Shown: positions 1 through 7,916, counted from the first letter of the stretch. The stretch: 10,186 nucleotides of DNA from an uncultured Lachnospiraceae bacterium (GCA_910577165.1 CAJTLX010000079.1:1-10186); one strand, 5' to 3'. The notes: a model not told the origin generated them from the sequence alone. A program made the numbers and translations.

Positions 1-144
1 TTTTTACACTGTCTGCCAGCGGTCAAGGGCAAGGAAGTGACCGAGGAAATTTTTGAAAAATTTGCGGATGTTGTATTTGACGAGGCGGAGAACCGGATGC
101 ATACGATCAAGGCAGTGATGGTGGCGACGCTTGGAAATCAGTAG
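1..144 (+). CDS. argF: Ornithine carbamoyltransferase, C-terminal end (5' truncated by window)
   Basis: Codons are in frame from base 1 and end at TAG 142-144, giving 47 residues. They begin with FLHCLPA, which holds the HCLP motif whose cysteine binds ornithine in this family. They continue through FDEAENRMHTIKAVM, the near-invariant C-terminal signature of anabolic ornithine carbamoyltransferases, and end in ATLGNQ. The enzyme makes citrulline from ornithine and carbamoyl phosphate in cytosolic arginine synthesis. The short segment between HCLP and the FDEAENR block (VKGKEVTEEIFEKFADVV) resembles bacterial ArgF of Clostridia. A catabolic ornithine or putrescine carbamoyltransferase cannot be wholly excluded from the tail alone. 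The start and most of the protein lie to the left of the window. Confidence 0.93.
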   Translation, partial: FLHCLPAVKGKEVTEEIFEKFADVVFDEAENRMHTIKAVMVATLGNQ

Positions 145-169
145 GAAATTCAGTTTGTCAGGCTTCGAA

Positions 170-185
170 CCCGAAAAAATTCGGG
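170..185. other. Small perfect inverted repeat between argF and the membrane-protein gene
   Basis: CCCGAA at 170-175 pairs with TTCGGG at 180-185 around an AAAA loop. No run of T follows on either strand, so it is not a convincing intrinsic terminator. It could be an mRNA processing or stability element, or chance. It is the only structure noticed in the 75-base gap. Confidence 0.3.
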
Positions 186-219
186 GGAGAAGCTTTTCTG
201 GATAAGAGCGGCGGGAAAG

Positions 220-507
220 ATGAAAAAATTTTTGCAGAAAATAAAGGACAATCAATTGCTTTTGGATGCCGTCAATGTCGTCTGTGGATTTATTTTGATT
301 GTGGCATTGCTGGCATTTGTTATCAGCCAGGCGTATTTGGCACTTTTAGTTGCTGTCTGGGCAGCGGGGCTTATCAATGTAGGAAATGGATTAAAAGCCA
401 TGCGCAGGAAAAGAGGAGTTGTATTTGGGCAATCCATGCTTATGCTCGGTGTGATTATCTTGATCGGCGGGACAGCTTTGATTCTCTCGATGATGGGAAT
501 GTATTAA
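220..507 (+). CDS. Small three-helix membrane protein, function unknown
   Basis: 95 residues. A lysine-rich N-terminus (MKKFLQKIK) precedes three hydrophobic helices at about residues 14-36, 38-56 and 68-92. The loop between helices 2 and 3 is strongly positive (KAMRRKR, 59-65) and should be cytoplasmic, which predicts N-in and C-out. There is no cleavable signal peptide, enzymatic motif or conserved pair of charged residues. The start is supported by a GGCGGGAAAG purine stretch just upstream. The stop TAA lies one base before the ATG of topB, so the two genes are probably translationally coupled. I do not recognise the family. The hydropathy pattern and operon-like position argue that it is a real gene. 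Confidence 0.75.
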   Translation: MKKFLQKIKDNQLLLDAVNVVCGFILIVALLAFVISQAYLALLVAVWAAGLINVGNGLKAMRRKRGVVFGQSMLMLGVIILIGGTALILSMMGMY

Positions 508-508
508 G

Positions 509-2692
509 ATGGGTAAATATTTGTATATTGCGGAGAAGCCAAGTGTGGCGCAGGAATTCGCGAAGGCATTAAAATGCAATTTTAAAAAAAAGGACGGGTA
601 TATGGAGGCGGAGGATGCTGTTGTCACCTGGTGCGTGGGGCATTTGGTAACCATGAGTTACCCGGAAGTTTACGATCCCGCACTAAAGCGATGGACACTT
701 GAAACGCTTCCGTTTTTGCCGCAGGAATTTAAGTATGAGGTAATCCCGTCCGTTAGCAAGCAGTTTAATATTGTAAAAGGGCTTTTAAACCGTGCGGATG
801 TGGAGCGAATCTATGTATGCACCGATTCGGGGCGCGAGGGAGAATATATCTACCGCCTGGTGGATCAGATGGCGGGAGTTCCTGCCACAAAGGATAAAAG
901 AAGAGTCTGGATCGACTCGCAGACGGAGGAGGAAATTTTGCGTGGGATAAAGAATGCAAAGCCCATCGCGGACTATGACCATCTCTCCGACGCGGCCTAT
1001 CTTCGCGCGATGGAAGACTATTTAATGGGAATCAATTTCTCCCGTGTACTGACATTAAAATATGGTTATACCGTAAGTAATTTTCTAAAGGCAGAGAAGC
1101 GCGCGGCGATCTCGGTCGGGCGCGTGATGACCTGTGTGCTTGGCATGGTAGTGCGCAGGGAGCGCGAGATCAGAGTCTTTGTCAAAACACCGTTTTTTCG
1201 CGTGATGGTGGGGTTGATGGTGCAGGGACATTCCTTCGAGGGGGAGTTTCGCGCTGTGGAGGGTTCTAAGTATTTTAAGTCGCCAAAGCTCTACAAGGAA
1301 AATGGATTTAAGGAGAAAAAGGATGCAAAAGAGTTGATTTCGACTCTTTTAGGACAGGAAGTTTCCTACCAGGAGATAACAGAAAATGGAAAAAACAGCA
1401 GTCGGGCGATTTTTGATGCTGTTGCAAAGGGATTGACGGCATTACTTACCGCGATTGAAAAGAAAAAGGAAAATAAATTTGCCCCTCTTTTGTTTAACCT
1501 GGCAGAGCTTCAAAACGAGTGCAGCCGACTGTTTAAAATCAGTCCGGATGAAACGTTAAAGATTGTGCAGGATCTGTACGAGAAAAAGCTTGTGACCTAT
1601 CCCCGCACGGACGCGCGTGTACTCTCCACCGCAGTGTCAAAAGAGATCCATAAAAATATTGGCGGAATAGGGCATCTCTCGCAGTTTTCGCTGTTTACCA
1701 CGGAAATTTTGCAGGGGGATGCCTACAAAAATATTGCGAAGACGCGCTATGTCAACGACAAGCAGATCACCGATCACTACGCGATTATTCCGACAGGACA
1801 GGGGCTTTCGGCACTTTCCTCGCTCCCCGTGCTCTCAAAGCGCGTGTATGTATTGATCGCAAAGCGGTTTTTAAGTATTTTTTATCCGCCCGCCGTCTAT
1901 CAGAAGGTATCGCTGACGGTAAAAATTGACACGGAGAGCTTTTTTGCAAATTTTAAGGTGCTGGTTGAAGAGGGGTATCTAAAAGTAGCCAATGCCGGAA
2001 AACCGGCGCAGCCGACATATGATGATACAAATGTATCTGTATCAGCCACCTCCAGTAACGGCACATCAGCAGAAGTTGGTGCGAGTACATCTGCACCCGG
2101 TCAAAAGGAAGATGCATCTGCACAGGGAAAGGCGGATGTGCAGGAGGAGGAGAGCTTCGGCAAGGATTTTTTTGAGGTGATCAAAAATCTCAAAAAAGGA
2201 GCGAAACTTGATGTAATAGGTTTTGTGATCCGCGAGGGTGAGACTGCGCCGCCAAAACGCTACAATTCCGGATCAATGATTCTTGCGATGGAGAATGCGG
2301 GACAGTTGATTGAGGATGAGGAACTGCGGGCGCAGATAAAGGGCAGCGGGATCGGCACAAGTGCAACGCGCGCCGAGATCTTAAACAAGCTAGTAAAAAT
2401 CAGCTATCTAAATTTAAATAAAAAGACACAGATTATTACCCCTACGCAGAATGGAGAGATGATTTACGAGGTCGTGAATTCCTCGATCCGCTCGCTTTTA
2501 AATGCGGAGCTAACCGCAAGTTGGGAGAAGGGGCTGACCTATGTGGCGGAGGGGAGCATCAGCCGCGAGGAATATCTAAAAAAGCTTGAGAGTTTTGTTG
2601 GGCGGCTGACTAACGCGGTAAAGGGGGCGAACAATCAGGGACAGTTAAGTCAATGTTTTGCAGAAACCGCAAAAAATTATAAGGAAAAATAA
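509..2692 (+). CDS. topB: DNA topoisomerase III (type IA)
   Basis: 727 residues. Type IA topoisomerases cut one DNA strand through a tyrosine link and pass the other strand; topoisomerase III mainly decatenates and resolves replication or recombination intermediates. The TOPRIM domain at the N-terminus has AEKPS (8-12, catalytic Glu9) and TDSGREGE (105-112). The second acidic position of the usual DxD is Gly, as is normal in Firmicutes TopB. The active-site tyrosine is Tyr364 in TYPRTDAR. GIGTSATRAEIL (614-625) is the conserved late motif. Residues about 495-550 form a Ser/Ala/Gly/Glu-rich low-complexity insert. No C-terminal zinc-ribbon cysteines are present, as expected for TopB rather than TopA. 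The ATG is one base after the preceding stop and has only a weak, distant Shine-Dalgarno, suggesting reinitiation. A plasmid-type TopB-like enzyme is possible, but no plasmid genes are nearby. Confidence 0.92.
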   Translation: MGKYLYIAEKPSVAQEFAKALKCNFKKKDGYMEAEDAVVTWCVGHLVTMSYPEVYDPALKRWTLETLPFLPQEFKYEVIPSVSKQFNIVKGLLNRADVERIYVCTDSGREGEYIYRLVDQMAGVPATKDKRRVWIDSQTEEEILRGIKNAKPIADYDHLSDAAYLRAMEDYLMGINFSRVLTLKYGYTVSNFLKAEKRAAISVGRVMTCVLGMVVRREREIRVFVKTPFFRVMVGLMVQGHSFEGEFRAVEGSKYFKSPKLYKENGFKEKKDAKELISTLLGQEVSYQEITENGKNSSRAIFDAVAKGLTALLTAIEKKKENKFAPLLFNLAELQNECSRLFKISPDETLKIVQDLYEKKLVTYPRTDARVLSTAVSKEIHKNIGGIGHLSQFSLFTTEILQGDAYKNIAKTRYVNDKQITDHYAIIPTGQGLSALSSLPVLSKRVYVLIAKRFLSIFYPPAVYQKVSLTVKIDTESFFANFKVLVEEGYLKVANAGKPAQPTYDDTNVSVSATSSNGTSAEVGASTSAPGQKEDASAQGKADVQEEESFGKDFFEVIKNLKKGAKLDVIGFVIREGETAPPKRYNSGSMILAMENAGQLIEDEELRAQIKGSGIGTSATRAEILNKLVKISYLNLNKKTQIITPTQNGEMIYEVVNSSIRSLLNAELTASWEKGLTYVAEGSISREEYLKKLESFVGRLTNAVKGANNQGQLSQCFAETAKNYKEK

Positions 2693-2707
2693 GAAGGGAG
2701 TCCATCA

Positions 2708-3394
2708 ATGAGTTTAGCTATGGAGGAAATAAAAATCAAAAATCTTTTTGACCTGACAAAAACTTTGGCGGGAGATTATCTTTTAAAATTTACTTATCCC
2801 TGGGAGGCACTCGCAGGGATCGGCGAGATGATCGTGGCACTTGGTGCGACACTTTCACCGGAGGAATATGAAAAGCGCGGAGAAAATATCTGGATTGCAA
2901 GGGATGCCGAGATCGCGCCAAGTGCCTGCATCAATGGTCCGGCAATTATCGGAAAGGGAGCGGTTGTACGCCACTGTGCCTTTATTCGCGGCAATGCGCT
3001 TGTGGGTGCGGGCGCGGTTGTCGGCAATTCGACAGAATTGAAAAATGTAATTCTTTTTAATAAGGTGCAGGTGCCCCATTATAATTATGTCGGCGATTCG
3101 ATTCTTGGCTATCAGTCACATATGGGAGCAGGAGCAATCACATCCAATGTAAAAGCAGACAAGTCGTTAGTGGTTATTCATACGGAGGAGAGAGAAATTG
3201 AAACGGGATTAAAAAAGATGGGGGCAATCTTAGGCGACCATGTGGAGATCGGATGTGGTTCGGTATTAAATCCGGGAGTCATTATCGGTCGTGATACCAA
3301 TGTGTATCCGCTCTCGATGGTGCGCGGGGTAGTAGGACCGGGAAGCATCTATAAAAAAGCGGGGGATATCGCGGGGAAAGCAGTTGCTCTCTAA
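2708..3394 (+). CDS. GlmU-like left-handed beta-helix acyltransferase, lacking the nucleotidyltransferase domain
   Basis: 228 residues. After a helical N-terminal part (1-60), residues about 61-215 show the hexapeptide repeats of a left-handed parallel beta-helix (IWIARDAEIAPSACI, IIGKGAVV, LVGAGAVVG, EIGCGSVLNPGVIIG). The block HYNYVGDSILG (124-134) followed by GAGAITSN (140-147) matches the acetyltransferase half of GlmU, whose catalytic histidine sits in the same HxxYxGD context; here it would be His124. The N-terminal pyrophosphorylase domain of bifunctional GlmU is absent, so this should be an acyl- or acetyltransferase acting on a sugar nucleotide or sugar phosphate. Substrate unknown. 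Such proteins are often labelled UDP-GlcNAc pyrophosphorylase, which the missing domain does not support. The ATG at 2708 is preceded by AAGAAGGGAG at good spacing; Met5 is a weaker alternative start. Confidence 0.82.
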   Translation: MSLAMEEIKIKNLFDLTKTLAGDYLLKFTYPWEALAGIGEMIVALGATLSPEEYEKRGENIWIARDAEIAPSACINGPAIIGKGAVVRHCAFIRGNALVGAGAVVGNSTELKNVILFNKVQVPHYNYVGDSILGYQSHMGAGAITSNVKADKSLVVIHTEEREIETGLKKMGAILGDHVEIGCGSVLNPGVIIGRDTNVYPLSMVRGVVGPGSIYKKAGDIAGKAVAL

Positions 3395-3414
3395 AGGGAA
3401 AAACAGGAGGAAAG

Positions 3415-3672
3415 ATGGACGAAATATATCGGGCGATTGAAGAGAAAGTTCGCGCTGTGGGCTATCCCGGCGAGGTGGACGGCTTTGCCGTTTACGAGGA
3501 TATCTGCAACCAGATTGAGGATCGGGAAAACGGTTCTTATGTGCTGATATCAAAGACGGGGGAAGAAATCTGGTATGAGTATGTACTGGAAGTGATGGAG
3601 GAAAATTTTAATCTTTCTGTTATGATCATCCATACGGGGGAGGGGGATTACCGAATTGATTTTGACAGCTGA
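3415..3672 (+). CDS. Small acidic protein of unknown function
   Basis: 85 residues, rich in Glu and Asp, with no cysteine cluster, membrane segment or signal peptide. The start is well supported by AGGAGG five bases or fewer upstream of the ATG at 3415. Secondary structure looks like an N-terminal helix (MDEIYRAIEEKVRAVG), a mixed middle, then strands such as SYVLISKTGEEIWYEYVL and LSVMIIHTGEGDYRIDF. This suggests a small alpha/beta cytosolic domain. It sits 20 bases after the acyltransferase gene and 44 bases before the sensor kinase. I do not recognise the family, and the context gives no firm function. Confidence 0.72.
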   Translation: MDEIYRAIEEKVRAVGYPGEVDGFAVYEDICNQIEDRENGSYVLISKTGEEIWYEYVLEVMEENFNLSVMIIHTGEGDYRIDFDS

Positions 3673-3716
3673 AAATTGGCGGAAAATAAATTAAAGGGAC
3701 GGGGGGAGAAAGAGCG

Positions 3717-6700
3717 ATGGAGTGGCTGGTGCCATACATACAATATGTCGGAATGCTGGTTCCGCTGATTGGTCTGATGATACTTTTGCGCAAAGATTCA
3801 GGGCGCGCCGCAAGTGATCTGATGCTGGCGAGCGTCGGCTGTATTATTGTAAATGCAGGGTATCTTTTGATGTTAAAGATGAACAGCCCCGATGCGGGCA
3901 TGGTGGCTCTTAAAATTGAGTATCTGGGAAACGCGATTTTTTATGCCTTTTTTATTCTGTTTTTGATTGATTATTTCAGACTGCGCTACCCGCACTGGCC
4001 GTTCTGGATCTGGGGTGTTTTGCAGGCCATTGAAATTTTTGTACTCTGGGATGACAAGAACAAAGATATGATTTTTAAGGATACCAATGTAAAGGAAATG
4101 GAATTTACTATGCCCTTTACCAGCGGAACACCATTCGAAGATATATCGGGGGAGATGGCGGGAGAACTTCATGTTTTGCGAATTAAGCCGGGCATTCTCT
4201 ATGTAATACAATATACTATTATCTGTTTTGCTCTTTCTTTTTTGATTGGTTATACGATTTTCCGTATACGGAGGACACATATACGCAAGGAACGGATGGC
4301 ACTGTTGCGGCTGGTGATATCGGAAATTATCGTAATGTTTGCGATGGTGATTTATCTCCTGGTTGCGGATATGAGTTTTGATATTTTGCCCTTCTGCGCA
4401 TCGGGGGCTCTTCTGCTTATTATATTGAGTGTTGTTCGCGGTGAACTTTTCAATGTGACGGATGCCGGGCGCACCTGGATGTTTGAGCATATGCAGGATA
4501 TTTTTCTGATCACGGACAGTATGTATGGTTATCTGGATGCAAATGCCTACGCAAAACAGCTTTTTCCGGAACTTGAGGAAAAGAGTAAGAACGAGCGAAT
4601 TCCAAGAGAATTATATGAACTTTTTGTCACGGAGGCGACGGAGTACCATCGCGGGGAGCGATGTTACGAGAAGACGATCACCCCGTTATTGCAGGATAAT
4701 TCGGTTGAGGGATACTGCCTGCTTTTGATGGATGTGACGCGAACACATCAGCTTGTCGAGGAATTAAAGGGGGCAAAGGCAAAGGCGGAGGATGCAAACC
4801 AGGCAAAATCTGCATTTATGTCTAGTATGTCACATGAAATTCGCACGCCAATGAACGCGATTGTCGGAATGACAGAGATTTTGCTGCGAAGCGAGATGAG
4901 TCCGCAGCAGCAGGGATATCTTAACAATATTAAGAATTCCGGCAATGCACTGCTCACGATTATCAACGATATCCTTGATTTTTCCAAGATCGAGTCCGGA
5001 AAACTCGAAATTGTAAATGACGAGTATGAACCGATGTCAATGCTAAATGATCTCTCGATGATTTTCCTAAACCGTATCGGCGAGAAGGGTGTGGAATTGC
5101 TGTATGAGATTGACCCGGCACTGCCAAACAAACTCTACGGCGATTCTTTGCGTCTGCGCCAGGTAATTATCAATATCACCAATAATGCAATTAAATTTAC
5201 CCAGGAAGGATATGTAAAACTTTCCCTGAAAATGGAAAAGATTGACGAGAGGGAGGTAGAACTCTCCATCAGGGTAAAAGATACTGGACAGGGAATTAAG
5301 GAGGAAGATCTTGGAAAACTCTTCCAGTCCTTCCAGCAGGTGGATATGAAGAAGAACCACAGCAAGGAGGGGACGGGCTTAGGACTTTCCATCTCCAAAC
5401 AGCTTGTGGAATTGATGGGCGGAGATATCGGTGTGCGCAGCACCTACGGAAAGGGGAGTGAGTTTTACTTTACCGTGCGCCAAAGAATAGTGGAGGAATT
5501 GCCGGCCGCACATTTAAAAACGCGCGACCGCAAGGCGGTTTCCGGCTATTTTATGTCGGAGGAGATGTCGGAGGCACTAAAGAAACTTGCCGCCGATTAC
5601 GGTATGTTTTATATGGAATATAACGAGGTGTACCGACAGGCAAAGGAGGAGGGCTTCTTTGTTGTAGATTTTCTTTTTACGGACGGAGTGGCATATAGAG
5701 AGCTTGCGCCGGAGATTTTTTCGGCAAAAGAAGCGGAGCAGGAAATTTGTATTTTGCAGAATCCAATGACGGAGAGCATGAATGTGGACGGGGCAATGGT
5801 GGTCAACAAACCGCTCTACAGTCTGAATTTCTGTCAGATTTTAAACCGCGAGGAATTGGGTGGATTTGATCAGACCGACGATTATATGAATTTTACCGCG
5901 CCAAAGGCGAAGATTTTGATTGTGGATGATAACGAGATGAATCTTAAAGTGGCGATCGGTCTTTTAGGACCGCTGCAGATGCAGATTGAGACCGCGGAAA
6001 GCGGAAAACAGGCGATCGAGATGACAAAAGAAAACCGCTATGATCTTATTTTTATGGATCATATGATGCCGGTTATGGACGGGGTGGAAGCGACAAAATA
6101 TCTGCGCGCGATGGAGGAAGAGTATTTTAGAACTGTTCCTATTATCGCGTTAACGGCGAATGCAGTGATTGGAGCAAGGGAGACGTTTAGGCAGGCGGGT
6201 ATGAATGATTTTGTGGCCAAGCCGATCGAGATGAAGGAGATCTGCGCAAAATTAAAGACCTGGCTTCCAAAAGAGAAAGTGGAGAAGAACACAAAAAAGG
6301 ACAATGTAATCCTGAATGAGATGAAGTCTGAAGATAAGGAACCTCTGCCAGAGATCGAGGGACTTGATGTTGCAGAGGGAATAAAAAATTCCGGAACAAA
6401 GGAACTGTTTCTTAGTCTGCTCGGCGATTTTTACAAGCTGATCGACATGAAGGCGACAAAAATTGAAAAGTGTTTGGCGGATGGTATGGTGCGCGATTTT
6501 ACTATTGAGGTACACGCATTAAAGAACACGGCGCGCATGATTGGCGCGATGGAACTTTCCGGGATGTTTTTGGAGTTGGAGCAGCTTGGCAACGCGGAGG
6601 ATCTTAGTGCGATCGCCGAGAAGACACCAAAAACCTTAGCCCTCTACCGCTCCTACAAACCGATCCTAAGACCTTATGGGCAGGCGCAGGAGAGTGAGAA

Positions 6701-6926
6701 ACGCGAGGCTTCAAAGGAGGAGCTAATCGGTCTTTTAGGGAAGCTGCGCGATGCGATGGAGGGATTTGATCTCGACGGGGCGGATGGGGCATTAAAGGAG
6801 CTTGAGGAGTGCAGAATGCCGGATGAGTTACAGCCGCAGATGGAAAAGCTTCGCGCCTACGTCGCGGATGTGGCGATGATGGAGGTTATGGAACTGGCGG
6901 ATGAGATGGCGGGGATACTAAAATAA
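3717..6926 (+). CDS. Hybrid sensor histidine kinase (7TM-PAS-HisKA-HATPase-pseudoREC-REC-Hpt)
   Basis: 1069 residues. Seven helices (about 6-24, 33-53, 70-88, 94-111, 158-182, 196-217, 222-240) match the histidine-kinase 7TM sensor type. A roughly 45-residue loop after helix 4 is probably outside the cell. A PAS-like domain (255-345) and a coiled coil (342-368) lead to the H-box MSHEIRTPMN with His373. The ATPase has NITNNAIKF (486-494), DTGQGI (522-527) and GTGLGLSI (552-559). Residues about 604-710 look like a degenerate receiver. The true receiver starts at 731 with ILIVDDNE (Asp737/738), phospho-acceptor Asp781 (FMDHMMPVMDG), Thr813 and Lys835. An Hpt domain at about 885-985 has His933 in HALKNTARMIGA. 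A helical tail (990-1069) follows. This is an intact multistep phosphorelay chain in one protein. No separate response regulator lies beside it, so its final partner and signal are unknown. GGGGGGAG lies just upstream of the ATG. Confidence 0.95.
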   Translation: MEWLVPYIQYVGMLVPLIGLMILLRKDSGRAASDLMLASVGCIIVNAGYLLMLKMNSPDAGMVALKIEYLGNAIFYAFFILFLIDYFRLRYPHWPFWIWGVLQAIEIFVLWDDKNKDMIFKDTNVKEMEFTMPFTSGTPFEDISGEMAGELHVLRIKPGILYVIQYTIICFALSFLIGYTIFRIRRTHIRKERMALLRLVISEIIVMFAMVIYLLVADMSFDILPFCASGALLLIILSVVRGELFNVTDAGRTWMFEHMQDIFLITDSMYGYLDANAYAKQLFPELEEKSKNERIPRELYELFVTEATEYHRGERCYEKTITPLLQDNSVEGYCLLLMDVTRTHQLVEELKGAKAKAEDANQAKSAFMSSMSHEIRTPMNAIVGMTEILLRSEMSPQQQGYLNNIKNSGNALLTIINDILDFSKIESGKLEIVNDEYEPMSMLNDLSMIFLNRIGEKGVELLYEIDPALPNKLYGDSLRLRQVIINITNNAIKFTQEGYVKLSLKMEKIDEREVELSIRVKDTGQGIKEEDLGKLFQSFQQVDMKKNHSKEGTGLGLSISKQLVELMGGDIGVRSTYGKGSEFYFTVRQRIVEELPAAHLKTRDRKAVSGYFMSEEMSEALKKLAADYGMFYMEYNEVYRQAKEEGFFVVDFLFTDGVAYRELAPEIFSAKEAEQEICILQNPMTESMNVDGAMVVNKPLYSLNFCQILNREELGGFDQTDDYMNFTAPKAKILIVDDNEMNLKVAIGLLGPLQMQIETAESGKQAIEMTKENRYDLIFMDHMMPVMDGVEATKYLRAMEEEYFRTVPIIALTANAVIGARETFRQAGMNDFVAKPIEMKEICAKLKTWLPKEKVEKNTKKDNVILNEMKSEDKEPLPEIEGLDVAEGIKNSGTKELFLSLLGDFYKLIDMKATKIEKCLADGMVRDFTIEVHALKNTARMIGAMELSGMFLELEQLGNAEDLSAIAEKTPKTLALYRSYKPILRPYGQAQESEKREASKEELIGLLGKLRDAMEGFDLDGADGALKELEECRMPDELQPQMEKLRAYVADVAMMEVMELADEMAGILK

Positions 6927-6931
6927 TTTAA

Positions 6932-6975
6932 CTTTAAAAATCAGGCAGGGGAATTTCCCCGCCTGATTTTTAAAG
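6932..6975. terminator. Bidirectional intrinsic terminator between convergent genes
   Basis: The 15-base arm at 6932-6946 (CTTTAAAAATCAGGC) is perfectly complementary to 6961-6975. One unpaired A at 6947 follows, then GGGGA (6948-6952) pairs with TCCCC (6956-6960) around an ATT loop. The G+C-rich top and A/T-rich base give a U tract on both strands, so the same element can stop the sensor-kinase operon on + and the pfkB-family gene on -. The right arm contains the stop codon of the - strand gene (6970-6972). Confidence 0.93.
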
Positions 6976-7869
6976 CTGTTTTAGCAGCGCATCGATCATT
7001 TTTTTTTCGGCAAGCCCGTCGGAAAAGGCCGTCGCGCCGCCCGCCGCAGTCCCAAGTTTCAGGGCGTACTCGTAATCGCCCTTCTCTAGGCCGGCAAGAA
7101 ATCCCGCGACCATGGAATCCCCCGCGCCGACGGAGTTTTTTACCTCGCCCTTGCAGGCATTGCACCAGTGAATCATCCCTCCATCATCAATCAGCACTGC
7201 GCCGTCGCCCGCCATCGAGACGAGGACATTGACCGCACCCATCTCCTTTAATTTTTTTGCATGGACAACAATTTCTTCTTTGCGAGAAAGAGTGACACCA
7301 AATATTTCTTCCAGTTCATCCTTGTTTGGTTTTATCAGAAAAGGCTTGTATTTTAATACATTTAAAAGCAGATCCTTTGTCGCGTCGACCACGGTTTTGA
7401 TTTTGCGATCCGACACGCGCGCAAGAAGTTTTTCATAGATATCATCCGGCAGCGAGGCGGGGATGCTGCCCGCTAAAACTAGAGTATCATTATCTTTAAG
7501 CTTGTCTAGCTTTTTATATAATTGGCAAATTGCCTCTTTTGGGATCTTTGGCCCCTGACCATTAAGGTCAGTTTCTGCGCCCGACTTGATCTTGACATTG
7601 ATTCGGGAAGAGCCGCCCTCTAAGTGGATAAAATCGGTTTCCACTCCCTGTTCGGCAATTCCCTTTTCGATGGCAAGACCGGTAAAGCCCGCCACGAATC
7701 CCAGTGCCTTTGAAGCGATCCCAAGCGTGGAGAGTACCAGCGAGACATTGATTCCCTTGCCGCCACAATAGATTTGTTCTGAGCGGGAACGGTTTATCTG
7801 CCCGATGGTAATTTCTTCCATATGGACAACATAATCGATCGCCGGGTTGAACGTTACGGTATAGATCAT
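6970..7869 (-). CDS. fruK: 1-phosphofructokinase (PfkB/ribokinase family)
   Basis: 299 residues, the usual length for FruK. The enzyme phosphorylates fructose 1-phosphate to fructose 1,6-bisphosphate with ATP in the cytosol. Evidence: MIYTVTFNPAIDY at the N-terminus, typical of the FruK/LacC branch; GGKGINVS (36-43, sugar binding); the IKPNKDELEEIFG motif (179-191); and NSVGAGDSMVAGFLAG (245-260) with the catalytic base Asp251. Tagatose-6-phosphate kinase (LacC) is the main alternative, and sequence alone does not settle it. No fruA or fruR is adjacent, and the gene is flanked by its own promoter and a terminator, so it appears monocistronic. The start ATG is preceded on the - strand by GAGAGGTAGG. 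Confidence 0.88.
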   Translation of the reverse strand: MIYTVTFNPAIDYVVHMEEITIGQINRSRSEQIYCGGKGINVSLVLSTLGIASKALGFVAGFTGLAIEKGIAEQGVETDFIHLEGGSSRINVKIKSGAETDLNGQGPKIPKEAICQLYKKLDKLKDNDTLVLAGSIPASLPDDIYEKLLARVSDRKIKTVVDATKDLLLNVLKYKPFLIKPNKDELEEIFGVTLSRKEEIVVHAKKLKEMGAVNVLVSMAGDGAVLIDDGGMIHWCNACKGEVKNSVGAGDSMVAGFLAGLEKGDYEYALKLGTAAGGATAFSDGLAEKKMIDALLKQL

Positions 7870-7916
7870 GATCCTACCTCTCTGATTAAAATTTTTGCTA
7901 CAATTTCTTTTTTTGT

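Noticed and set aside
170..185. Hairpin after argF as an intrinsic terminator
   Set aside because: The stem is only six base pairs and has no following T run on either strand.
821..844. Missing second aspartate of the TOPRIM DxD motif in TopB (TDSGREGE)
   Set aside because: Firmicutes topoisomerase III enzymes commonly have Asp-x-Gly here (for example TDAGREGE), so this is a family feature, not inactivation.
2794..3079. Several short open frames on both strands within the acyltransferase gene
   Set aside because: They lack ribosome sites and recognisable sequence and overlap a well-supported beta-helix coding frame.
3873..4490. 205-codon open frame on the - strand
   Set aside because: It is antisense to the membrane-sensor part of the histidine kinase, has no recognisable domain, and its basic composition fits a shadow of the real gene.
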